Below are positions 1 to 7,176 of a stretch of 64,000 bases of DNA, piece by piece. Origin of the DNA: an uncultured Verrucomicrobiales bacterium (GTDB lineage Bacteria; Verrucomicrobiota; Verrucomicrobiia; Verrucomicrobiales; Akkermansiaceae); the NCBI GenBank assembly GCA_937905985.1, contig CALCWC010000026.1, forward strand, positions 39,844 to 103,843. The letters run 5' to 3'. The stretch's first letter is position 1. Each line of letters opens with the position of its first letter. A model generated the notes under the pieces. That model was not told the DNA's origin and did not search any database. It saw only the letters and a program-made list of their open reading frames with translations. The position numbers and the translations under genes were made by a program.

Positions 1-1
1 C

Positions 2-1120
2 GGCGGCATCCGCGTCGCCTTCGGCGGCAGCATGACCGTCACCGCGGCGGATTCCCTGCCGAACCTGGCTGTCTCCGGCAACTCCGCCTCAGGAAACGGC
101 GGCGGCATCTGCAATGCGGGCTCCCTGGTCATCATGAATCTCGGTACCGTCACCTTGGCGGGCAACCGCGCCGAACAGGGCTCCGCCATCTACAACTCGG
201 GAGACCTCTCCATCTCCGGCATTTGGAATGGCGTCAACATCTCCGCGCCGCAGGGCAGCTCCGCCGCCATCGTCCACAACGCCGCCGGGGCCTCCCTGGA
301 GCTGGCGGACTGCTACGGGAATATCACCATCAGCGGCGCCCCTATCGGCATTGAGAACCACGGCACGCTCTTCCTCGGCACAGATGAGGAGAACCCCATC
401 GTCTTCCAAGATTGCGCGCTCACCGGCAGCGGCACCGCATACCTCGGCATGGATGCCATGCAAAGCCTGTATTATGGCAGGGGCGTGGTCTTCACTCAAG
501 GCGACAAAAGCACCGCCGTGGGCTCCTCCGCTGACGACGACACCGCCACCCTGCAAGCCGCCACCCTGGCCGCAGGCTCCCTGGTGGGCCTCAATCAAAA
601 CGCCTGCCTGTCACGCGCCTCCATTGCAGCAGATGCCGATTTCCGGGCAGAGGATGTGCAGCTGGATGCCGTGGACATGCAGGTTGACGGCGCCCTGGCG
701 CTCACCAACGTGCGCACCGCCTCAGATTCCACCTACGCCGCGCTCTCCATCACCCTGCAGGATGTCACGCTCATCCTGAACCCCGCCGCTGACACCGCCC
801 CCCTGTTCGCCGCCAAAGCACCGGAGATGGCCCTGGATGCCTCCGGCGTGTTCAACACAGGGGAACTCTCCGGCTCCCTCACCCTCGTGCAGGACGACAT
901 CACGCGCTCCATGCGCGCGGCGGGCGTCTCCCGCCTCAGGGTGGATTTCGGAGAAAGCGCCCGCCTGGCCCAGGATATCTCCATGCTCATGCAGGGGCTG
1001 CAATACGATGGTGTCGTCGGCAGCTCCGCCTTTTTCACCCTCCGCGTGCCGGAACCCTCCGCTCCTGCCCTCGCGCTGCTGGCCATCGCCGCCTGCGCCG
1101 CCCGCAGGAGAACGCGCTGA
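2..1120 (+). CDS. PEP-CTERM secreted beta-helix-like protein, 5' truncated by window edge
   Basis: The reading frame is open from base 2 with no convincing start (the first ATG at 32 is internal), so the N-terminus lies outside the window. The N-terminal third has repeats of the type GN.A..GGGI.N.GSL.I and GN.A.QGSAIYNSGDL, which resemble right-handed beta-helix / chlamydial Pmp-like repeats of surface proteins. The C-terminus has VPEP, a short Ala/Leu-rich hydrophobic stretch and a terminal RRRTR cluster. This is the three-part PEP-CTERM sorting signal recognised by exosortase systems, so the protein is probably exported and anchored or released at the envelope. No catalytic motif was seen. 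The tail (VPEPSAPALALL) differs from the TGTLSLLALAG version of the next genes. Confidence 0.8.
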   Translation, partial: GGIRVAFGGSMTVTAADSLPNLAVSGNSASGNGGGICNAGSLVIMNLGTVTLAGNRAEQGSAIYNSGDLSISGIWNGVNISAPQGSSAAIVHNAAGASLELADCYGNITISGAPIGIENHGTLFLGTDEENPIVFQDCALTGSGTAYLGMDAMQSLYYGRGVVFTQGDKSTAVGSSADDDTATLQAATLAAGSLVGLNQNACLSRASIAADADFRAEDVQLDAVDMQVDGALALTNVRTASDSTYAALSITLQDVTLILNPAADTAPLFAAKAPEMALDASGVFNTGELSGSLTLVQDDITRSMRAAGVSRLRVDFGESARLAQDISMLMQGLQYDGVVGSSAFFTLRVPEPSAPALALLAIAACAARRRTR

Positions 1121-1145
1121 TGCCCCTCACCCACGCCACGTACCT

Positions 1146-1183
1146 AAAAACCCCTCCCGCTTCGCAGCAGGGAGGGGCTTTGT
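1146..1183. terminator. Bidirectional rho-independent terminator
   Basis: Stem CCCTCCC-type arms at 1151-1158 and 1170-1177, with an A-run on the left (1146-1150) and CTTTGT on the right. It sits between two convergent genes and can serve both. Confidence 0.8.
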
Positions 1184-1205
1184 CAAACCTTCTTCGGCGC
1201 TACCT

Positions 1206-2009
1206 TTACTTGCGGCGACGGCGAGCGGCAAGGCCCGCAAGCGCAAGCAGGGAAAGCGTGCCCGTCGCAGGCTCCGGTACGTTCTGCATGGTAAAAATGG
1301 CGCGGTTGGACGCCAAAGCATCATCCTTGCTCAGCGTCTTGTCATACAGCGCCACCTTGGCAACATAATCCGGATTCACCTTGAGAGTATCCATCACAAA
1401 GTCGCTCCAACGAAGTCCGCTATCCGCCATGAACGGGGTCCCTACACTGGGGATTGTCTCGTAATAAGATTCACCAGATCCAGGGATTTCGTATTTGATT
1501 GTAGTATAAAGCTTAGTTCCTTCATTATTGCTCATGTTGGCGGTCAGCGTCAGAGAAATGCCCAGAGGAGAGTCCAGACATTCCATCGCTTCCGTATTCA
1601 CACCAAGCCAGTTGTTGTTTTTCGTGGCGCGGTAATTGGTTGTCTGCACATTCTTTCCGGCATCGGTAATGGCCATGAACGCGCCGCCTTGAGTAATAAT
1701 GCCTTGTGCATCCGAGCTGTAGCCCATGCCAACACCGAACTTTTCGCCAGTATTTTCACCAATCACGGAAATCAGGGACTTGCTCATGTTAGTTTTGGAG
1801 CTGCCAACATACTCGGCAATCAAGTTTACACCCGCTGGATTGAGCTCGAAGGTGTAGGAGAAATCCTTATTGGTTGACGTCGGGTCGGTCAACGTGTAGC
1901 TTTCCGGCGAGGAGGTGGTGAAGAACAGCTTTTGGAATGCTGTGTCGGTAATATCCCCAGCCATAGCCAAGCTGCCGAGGGTGATGAGTGCAAGTAGTGT
2001 TGCTTTCAT
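1206..2009 (-). CDS. PEP-CTERM secreted protein, paralogue of the divergent gene at 2365
   Basis: 267 aa. It starts MKATLLALITLGSLAMAG, a signal peptide almost identical to that of the divergent gene, and ends VPEPATGTLSLLALAGL followed by AARRRRK, a classic PEP-CTERM anchor. The mature part is Ser/Thr/Asn-rich and resembles the LamG/concanavalin-like folds common in verrucomicrobial PEP-CTERM proteins, but I recognise no specific family. A degenerate palindrome lies about 86 bases upstream of the start. It shares a terminator with the convergent gene ending at 1120. Function unknown beyond secretion. Confidence 0.85.
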   Translation of the reverse strand: MKATLLALITLGSLAMAGDITDTAFQKLFFTTSSPESYTLTDPTSTNKDFSYTFELNPAGVNLIAEYVGSSKTNMSKSLISVIGENTGEKFGVGMGYSSDAQGIITQGGAFMAITDAGKNVQTTNYRATKNNNWLGVNTEAMECLDSPLGISLTLTANMSNNEGTKLYTTIKYEIPGSGESYYETIPSVGTPFMADSGLRWSDFVMDTLKVNPDYVAKVALYDKTLSKDDALASNRAIFTMQNVPEPATGTLSLLALAGLAARRRRK

Positions 2010-2094
2010 TTTTTCAGTTTCTATTGTAGGTTAAGTGCAAGGGCTTGCGGAGGGACACCTCGTCACTCTCCTGAACCGTCGTTTGCGAGGAAAG

Positions 2095-2113
2095 CCTACA
2101 GTATTTGGAAACC
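2095..2113 (-). promoter_or_regulatory. Half of the PEP-CTERM palindrome (degenerate copy)
   Basis: One arm CTACAGTATT (2096-2105) is intact; the opposite arm has decayed to AAACC. On the minus strand the intact arm reads AATACTGTAG and could overlap the -10 of the gene starting at 2009. It lies about 155 bases from the intact copy at 2250, close to the spacing of the two copies at 14.3-14.5 kb. Confidence 0.5.
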
Positions 2114-2249
2114 TTATGCAAGTCTAAATTGAAAACAAATTGAATTTTTGAGGTTTGGCGGGTGCTTAATTTTTCCCAAATAATTTGGCGAGGGGTTCCT
2201 GAAGCCTGAATTTGCAGATTTCCGTAAGGGAAACGGCGCGCGCAGGCGC

Positions 2250-2272
2250 CTACAGTATTCCAAATACTGTAG
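2250..2272 (+). promoter_or_regulatory. Perfect palindrome upstream of PEP-CTERM gene (candidate operator)
   Basis: Arms CTACAGTATT and AATACTGTAG with a 3-base centre (CCA). The right arm runs into TAGACT (2270-2275), a plausible -10 for the gene at 2365. No T-run follows, so it does not look like a terminator. The same palindrome recurs at 14332. The remaining DNA between 2010 and 2364 is otherwise GC-rich inverted sequence (GCGCGC around 2237 and 2282) without a gene. Confidence 0.65.
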
Positions 2273-2364
2273 ACTGCCCCTGCGCGCGGCGGGAACGGAA
2301 GAGCGCACGAAAGACCTTCCCTACCCACCCCACGCAACTAACTTACAACAAAAACAAAACAGAT

Positions 2365-3081
2365 ATGAAAGCAACACTACTTGCACTCCTGACACTGGGC
2401 AGCCTGGCCTTCGGCTTGGATACAAGTCAGGCCCTCACCCTGAGCACCGATTTCACCAAGGGCAGCTCCTCCGGCGGCAATGGTTATACCGGCATTGCCT
2501 TCCAGCTCACCCCCGGAACTGATCGTTACACGAATAGCAACCTTCTTACCGAGAATGCGACCTACGAATTGACGGGCATCACCATTCAGTGGCGCAATAA
2601 CACCAATCCCACAACAAAGGTTGAAGATGGAGTCCAGCTTGTTGTGACAAATGCCTCGGACCAGAAGGTTCTCGGCATTTCGAACAGTATTACCTCGTTG
2701 GTTGCCGGGCCGCTTCCGGGCAAGGAAGGGGACCAGATCAACCTGGCAGTGCATACATTCGAGACTCCCATCACGCTTGCTCTCAAGACCCCCTATTATG
2801 CCTTCTATGTTACGGATGCGAAAGTCCAGGACATAGAGGTTGGACAGCCGTTGACAGTGGCCAGCGTGGCTCCGGTCAACCTGATGGCACAGGGCGGGGC
2901 TAGCGCCTATACGAATCCCAACACTGATTTCGGCACGGCGCAGGGGTTGGCTCCGTATGGACCTAACTTTGCTCCCATTGGCTATCTTTCGATCACAAAG
3001 AAGAGCAACGTACCTGAGCCGACGACGGGCACGCTGAGCCTGCTGGCGCTGGCTGGCCTTTGCATCCGTCGCCGCAAGTAA
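2365..3081 (+). CDS. PEP-CTERM secreted protein
   Basis: 238 aa from the ATG at 2365; the frame is open further upstream, but MKATLLALLTLGSLAFG is an unmistakable signal peptide and matches the start of the divergent neighbour. The C-terminus is VPEPTTGTLSLLALAGL followed by CIRRRK, the PEP-CTERM sorting signal. The mature domain contains long stretches of polar beta-strand-like sequence and no catalytic motif that I recognise. It is divergent from the paralogue at 2009 and shares its 355-base control region, including the palindrome at 2250. A strong terminator follows. Confidence 0.88.
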   Translation: MKATLLALLTLGSLAFGLDTSQALTLSTDFTKGSSSGGNGYTGIAFQLTPGTDRYTNSNLLTENATYELTGITIQWRNNTNPTTKVEDGVQLVVTNASDQKVLGISNSITSLVAGPLPGKEGDQINLAVHTFETPITLALKTPYYAFYVTDAKVQDIEVGQPLTVASVAPVNLMAQGGASAYTNPNTDFGTAQGLAPYGPNFAPIGYLSITKKSNVPEPTTGTLSLLALAGLCIRRRK

Positions 3082-3106
3082 GGCGACCTGCAAAGTAGGT
3101 TTTACC

Positions 3107-3143
3107 AAAGCCCCTCCCGCCGAAAAGCGGGAGGGGCTTTTAT
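3107..3143 (+). terminator. Rho-independent terminator
   Basis: 14-bp perfect stem (3107-3120 with 3127-3140), GC-rich core of CCCCTCCCGC, 6-base loop and a T-rich tail. Confidence 0.9.
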
Positions 3144-3655
3144 ATACAACCATGGGCGTGAACAGGCGTGATTAGTTACGCACGCCCACACCGGCCCACA
3201 CCGCCGTTCGGCGGCGTTACCGTGGTGGGTTTTCGGGCGTGGTTACCCACGGGTTAAAGAACCCGTGGCTTGCGCATCGCCGCCCCCGGAGGGGGGCTCA
3301 TAATACCGCGACCGTCTTCGCAGAAGTTACGCCGAGACAGGCCAGGGGCGGATTATTACAAGTTCCATCTGGCATTCTGCCAGATGGAACATCATTGTCA
3401 CGCGCCCTACGGGCGCGCTAACTGTAACCCCGTCAGGGGTGATGGTGCGCAAGCCACGGGTTCTTTAACCCGTGGGTCACCCGGCATGCCAACCAATCCA
3501 CGGTAACCCCGCTTCCGCGGGGTGGTGCCGGTGTATCGCCCGCCTACCAACTACCCCCGTTCGCGCCAATCATTGTCCACCAACCCCCGCGCCGCTAGGC
3601 GCGGCGAACTTTCCAAATCGTAAATCGTCAATCGTCAATTGTAAATCCTAGGGCT
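3144..3655. other. Gene-free stretch with MITE-like inverted repeat and hairpins
   Basis: About 510 bases without a supportable gene. It holds a 32-bp perfect inverted repeat (3245-3276 and 3446-3477), a 13-bp hairpin at 3362-3390, a hairpin at about 3508-3522, and near 3616-3645 tandem AATCGT(A/C)A units. The short frames read through it are products of the repeats. Confidence 0.75.
3245..3477. repeat. MITE/REP-like element with 32-bp perfect terminal inverted repeats
   Basis: The two 32-bp arms are exact reverse complements, separated by 169 bases. Each arm is itself a hairpin (ACGGGTT AAAG AACCCGT core). The interior includes a second stem (CGCCCCCGGAGGGGGGCTCATAAT) and a 13-bp hairpin. 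A related but diverged hairpin pair occurs at 6529-6605, so this is probably a dispersed structured repeat family. No transposase is present. Confidence 0.65.
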
Positions 3656-6304
3656 CTACGCCAGCTCAGCAAGGAAGCCGCTCTCGTCCAGATACAGGTT
3701 GTCCGGCAGGGAGAAGGCGCTGAGGAGGCTTGGGCCGCAAACGGAGGTGCCGCCCTGTTCGCGCGCGCCCAGGATGGCAAATCCGGGCAGCAAGACGCCG
3801 CGGGTGCGGGGACGCGTGCCGAGCTGGCTGGTGCCGTCACCAATCTTGAAGACGCTGCGGCACATGCTCATGGAAATGATGATGTGGCGCGGAGTGGCGA
3901 GGCAGGGACGCCAGCGCATGTTGGGAGTGGAGATGGCGGAGCCGCCGCTGAAATCAAAGAAGGGAGCCTGGTGGTGAGGAATGGACTTGTAGAGGATGCC
4001 GCGCATGTGTGAGCCACCCACCATCTGCTCCACCTCCGCGGGCAGCATCTCCTGCGGTGTTTCCACGAGGTAAACCGGGGTGTGGGTGACAACGGGCCAG
4101 AGCACGGCGAGGACGAGTTCCTGCGGCTCCTGGTGGCCCACGGTGGCAAGCACAGGCACGCCGGGCTTGAGGGCGTTGACGCGGCAGACCTGCTGCACGT
4201 TCATCCAATAGCGGTGAAGCGGAAGGATATCCTTGGAAGCCTCCTGCAGCAGCTCCATCCAGCGCACCAGCAGCGGGTCCCAATCCTCTCCGGGTTCACG
4301 GCTGATGAGAGCGGCGGCCACCTGGAAGCCGGTGAGGCACTGCCCGCCCTGGGCATGCACCAGCGGGGTGTTGCCCATCTGCTCCAAATGGCGGATAAGG
4401 CCGTCACGGCTGCTGGCATCCGTGGTTTCCAGGCACTGGGCGGAAAGGGAGCGGAAGGAGCGCATCACGCTGTCGGCGCTGCATTCCCGCGGGGTGAAGG
4501 GCTCACCCACGGCCACGGTGTACGGGTACGGGTAGCGCAGCGGCAGCTTGGTGAAGAAACGGTTGCCGAAGTAGGAGAACACGCTGCCCCACAAGCCATC
4601 CATGTAGATGGGAATCACGGGCACCTTGGCACGGCGGGTGATGACCTCCACCCCGCGGCGGATGGGGGTGATGCAGCCGTGGCGTGTGAGCTGCCCCTCC
4701 GGGAAGATGCAGATGATATCGCCGTTCTCCAGGCCCATCTCCGCCTCATGAATGGCATGGCGCGGGTTGCTGCTGGAGATGGGCAGCGAGTTGAACAGCT
4801 CCAGAATCCAGCCCACAAAGCGCACCGAGGTGAACTCCTCGTCCACAATGAAACGGATGGGACGCCGCACCACCATCGTCAGGAACAGCGCATCTGCATA
4901 CGTCACATGGTTCACCACCAGCAGCGCGCCGCCGCGCTCCGGGATGCGGTCCACGTTGAGCACACGCGCCCGGTAGAACAGGTGCATGAACCACATGCCC
5001 AGCATGCGGATGAAGTCCTGCGGAATCAAGCGCAAGGCGGATATCAGGATGAAGAGGCTGATGAGGAAGAGGACGAAGAACTGCATCTGCGGCGATGCGC
5101 CGAATTGGTACATCAGCCACATGAGCGCCACGGCCACCAGGCCCATCAGGTTGTCGATCAGGTTGCCCGCCGCAATGATATTGCCGCGGTTGGAGGGGTC
5201 GCAGTTGTCCTGAAGGTAGGCGTTGAGCGGCACCAGGTAGGCCGCGCCGAAGGCCCCCGTGAGCGCCAGCAGGATGTTGCTGGGCAGCGTGTTGACGGGC
5301 AGCATGGCCAGCAGGAGCGTGCTGACCGTGATGCCGATGGCACCGAGGGGGATGAGCCCCAGCTCGTTGGCCCCCTTGCACAGGCGGGAGGCTGTAACGC
5401 CACCGACGACCACGCCGCCGGTGAGCCAGGCCATGAGGATGCCGCATTCCAGACTGAAGTTCACGTTCGGGTCCGCGGCCTGCATGGCCTTGGCAATCTG
5501 GATGAGGATGAGGAAGAGGGAGCCGGCCAGGCACCAGAAGTAGCAGATGCCCATCTCGCTGAGCCTCAGGTTGCGGTCGCGCCACAGGTACTTCACCTGG
5601 GAGAAATGCTCCCAGAGCAGGCTCCAGCTGAACGGGCGCGGGGGTTTGACCGCATAGCGCGGGAGGAAGAAGGAAGCCACGGCCACCACGCTCGCCAGGC
5701 TCAGGAACACCCAGGTGGGCAGCTTCACCGCGCTCCACCCGGCCTCCACGGCCCCGTCCGGCTGCGCAGCGTACACATCCAGCAGGTAGCTGAACCAGAA
5801 GAACACGCCGATCTGCGCCACCAGCAGCACAAACACCATGCTCATTTCAATGATGCCGGAGCCGAAGGAGATGTAGCGCGAGCCCAGCAGGTCCTTCACA
5901 ATGCCCTTCTTGGCGGGGGAGAGGATGGTGGCCTGCGTGGCAAACACGGTGAACCAGATGATGGCCGCCGTCATGTCGTGCATGTAGAAGCAGAACTGCA
6001 TGCAGCTCATCACAAAGATTTGCAGCAGGCACATCACCTGGATGATGCGCGTCTTGCAGAAACAATCCGCCAACCACCCCACCAGCGGGGAAAAGAGGAT
6101 GTAGGGCAGCACAAAGATGGCGCCCAGCGTGTATTCCAGCGTGCTGCCGGACGCGCCCCACAGCCACACACCCAGCGGTATCAGCAGGAACTGGACCGCC
6201 TTTTCGTTGAACGCGTTTTGCGCCTGAACGGCCACAAGCGTCCAGAAGCCCCTCCATTCCTTTTTGGAAGGCTCCTTGTAGAACTGTTCAATATCATCCG
6301 CCAT
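3656..6304 (-). CDS. MFS lysophospholipid transporter-PlsC acyltransferase fusion with degenerate ligase-like tail
   Basis: 882 aa. Residues about 15-425 form a 12-helix MFS domain resembling LplT lysophospholipid flippases (NAFNEKAVQFLL near the N-terminus). Residues about 435-640 are a PlsC-type glycerophosphate acyltransferase with the NHVTYAD (HX4D) catalytic motif and FPEGQLTRHG substrate-binding motif. By family knowledge such fusions import lysophospholipid and re-acylate it at the inner membrane. The last 230 residues weakly resemble an acyl-ACP synthetase (Aas AMP-ligase) region (LLPGFAI near the end) but lack an SGTTG-type ATP-binding motif and are far shorter than the usual ligase, so the third activity is probably lost or reduced. 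A single-gene unit with a promoter at 6326-6353. Confidence 0.82.
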   Translation of the reverse strand: MADDIEQFYKEPSKKEWRGFWTLVAVQAQNAFNEKAVQFLLIPLGVWLWGASGSTLEYTLGAIFVLPYILFSPLVGWLADCFCKTRIIQVMCLLQIFVMSCMQFCFYMHDMTAAIIWFTVFATQATILSPAKKGIVKDLLGSRYISFGSGIIEMSMVFVLLVAQIGVFFWFSYLLDVYAAQPDGAVEAGWSAVKLPTWVFLSLASVVAVASFFLPRYAVKPPRPFSWSLLWEHFSQVKYLWRDRNLRLSEMGICYFWCLAGSLFLILIQIAKAMQAADPNVNFSLECGILMAWLTGGVVVGGVTASRLCKGANELGLIPLGAIGITVSTLLLAMLPVNTLPSNILLALTGAFGAAYLVPLNAYLQDNCDPSNRGNIIAAGNLIDNLMGLVAVALMWLMYQFGASPQMQFFVLFLISLFILISALRLIPQDFIRMLGMWFMHLFYRARVLNVDRIPERGGALLVVNHVTYADALFLTMVVRRPIRFIVDEEFTSVRFVGWILELFNSLPISSSNPRHAIHEAEMGLENGDIICIFPEGQLTRHGCITPIRRGVEVITRRAKVPVIPIYMDGLWGSVFSYFGNRFFTKLPLRYPYPYTVAVGEPFTPRECSADSVMRSFRSLSAQCLETTDASSRDGLIRHLEQMGNTPLVHAQGGQCLTGFQVAAALISREPGEDWDPLLVRWMELLQEASKDILPLHRYWMNVQQVCRVNALKPGVPVLATVGHQEPQELVLAVLWPVVTHTPVYLVETPQEMLPAEVEQMVGGSHMRGILYKSIPHHQAPFFDFSGGSAISTPNMRWRPCLATPRHIIISMSMCRSVFKIGDGTSQLGTRPRTRGVLLPGFAILGAREQGGTSVCGPSLLSAFSLPDNLYLDESGFLAELA

Positions 6305-6325
6305 GGGAGGTGGTGGTACGCGCGT

Positions 6326-6353
6326 ATTATCTCACAGCATCGACAATTGGCAA
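6326..6353 (-). promoter_or_regulatory. Predicted promoter of the MFS-PlsC gene
   Basis: Minus strand TTGCCA (6348-6353), 16-base spacer, GATAAT (6326-6331). The start codon at 6304 would lie about 15 bases beyond the predicted transcription start. Confidence 0.6.
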
Positions 6354-6757
6354 GCGCAAACTGTTGCAGCACTGACGCACTTGGACGATCACATGTGTCC
6401 CAATTGTTTTTTGGAAGGGACGTGATTGGTGTGCAATGATTGGTGCCGACGAGCGCGATTAGTATGCAACCCTTGGCGCTAATCCACCCCGCGCGAGGCG
6501 GGGTTATGTGCCGATACGTATCGAGCGTGGTTACCCCCACGCCTTACGGCGTGGGCTGGAAAAGGTTGTCGCCGCCAAGGCGGCTCAATATAGCGCGCCT
6601 GGCGGCGCGAAGACGGGTGCGGGGTGGATACACGCCAACGCCTGCAGCTCTCCGCGCGTTTTTCGCCGCGTTTTTATGGAATGGCAATGGTCCCGAAAAA
6701 AAACGCAGCCTGCACAGGCAGGCTGCGAAAAACAAGAAAAACAGATATGATGAAAGA
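6354..6757. repeat. Gene-free stretch with paired-hairpin repeat
   Basis: No gene seen. At 6529-6605 there are two adjacent stems: CCCACGCC TTAC GGCGTGGG and CGCCGCC AA GGCGGC followed by TCAATATAGCGCG. The order and joining bases (GTGGTTACCC, then GGCT, then CTCAATA) parallel the element at 3237-3310. The minus-strand terminator of the next gene lies at 6696-6730. Confidence 0.5.
6696..6730 (-). terminator. Rho-independent terminator of the small secreted protein gene
   Basis: Perfect 10-bp stem CGCAGCCTGC (6704-6713) with its complement (6718-6727), ACAG loop; on the minus strand it is followed by a run of eight T. Confidence 0.9.
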
Positions 6758-7093
6758 TTAATAGCGCACCTCGTAGTTGCCGGGCTCGCGGGGCTCTTCA
6801 GGCTCGCGCTCGCAGGGGGGCAGCATGGAGTTGAGGTGGTGGCGCTGGATGGTCTTCTTCATTCCCTTGTCGTTGCGGACGGTGATTTCCTTGGCGTCCT
6901 TGATGGCGGCCTCACGGTCCTTCTCGGCCTTTTCACGGGCCTTGTTGTACTTGTCGATGCTGGCCTTCTGGCGCGGGGTGGCGATATCCTTGAGGGTTTC
7001 CTCGGAAAGGTCCTTCGCGTTGTCCACAACGGGGGCGGCCTGCACGGCAAGCGCGGCGGCAAGGGAGAATGTAAGGATGGAAAGAGTCTTCAT
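6758..7093 (-). CDS. Small secreted charged protein, unknown function
   Basis: 111 aa. MKTLSILTFSLAAALAVQA is a clear signal peptide (cleavage about residue 19). The mature 90 residues are a Lys/Glu/Asp-rich amphipathic helix (KASIDKYNKAREKAEKDREA) and a short Pro/Glu-rich tail. It has its own strong promoter (7111-7138) and terminator (6696-6730), so it is an independently expressed periplasmic or surface protein. No family recognised. Confidence 0.75.
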   Translation of the reverse strand: MKTLSILTFSLAAALAVQAAPVVDNAKDLSEETLKDIATPRQKASIDKYNKAREKAEKDREAAIKDAKEITVRNDKGMKKTIQRHHLNSMLPPCEREPEEPREPGNYEVRY

Positions 7094-7110
7094 GGCTGAA
7101 TTTCAATACC

Positions 7111-7138
7111 AGTATAGGCAAGAAGGCGACGGTGTCAA
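7111..7138 (-). promoter_or_regulatory. Strong predicted promoter of the small secreted protein gene
   Basis: Minus strand TTGACA (7133-7138), 16 bases, TATACT (7111-7116); the start codon is 18 bases beyond the -10. Confidence 0.8.
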
Positions 7139-7176
7139 GCCAATTTTCCGCGCAAGGTGGAATTTTCTCGCAAAAA

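Noticed and set aside
2250..2272. Palindrome as a LexA/SOS box
   Set aside because: LexA boxes of the CTGT-N8-ACAG type have the opposite half-site orientation, and the genes downstream are surface proteins, not repair genes.
3239..3506. Two short open frames in the 3.2-3.5 kb repeat
   Set aside because: They are translations of the inverted-repeat element, which is structured non-coding DNA.
4082..6439. 785-codon open frame antisense to the MFS-PlsC gene
   Set aside because: Low-complexity His/Glu/Ala/Gln-rich product with no domain; a mirror of the GC-rich third-codon bias of the real gene.
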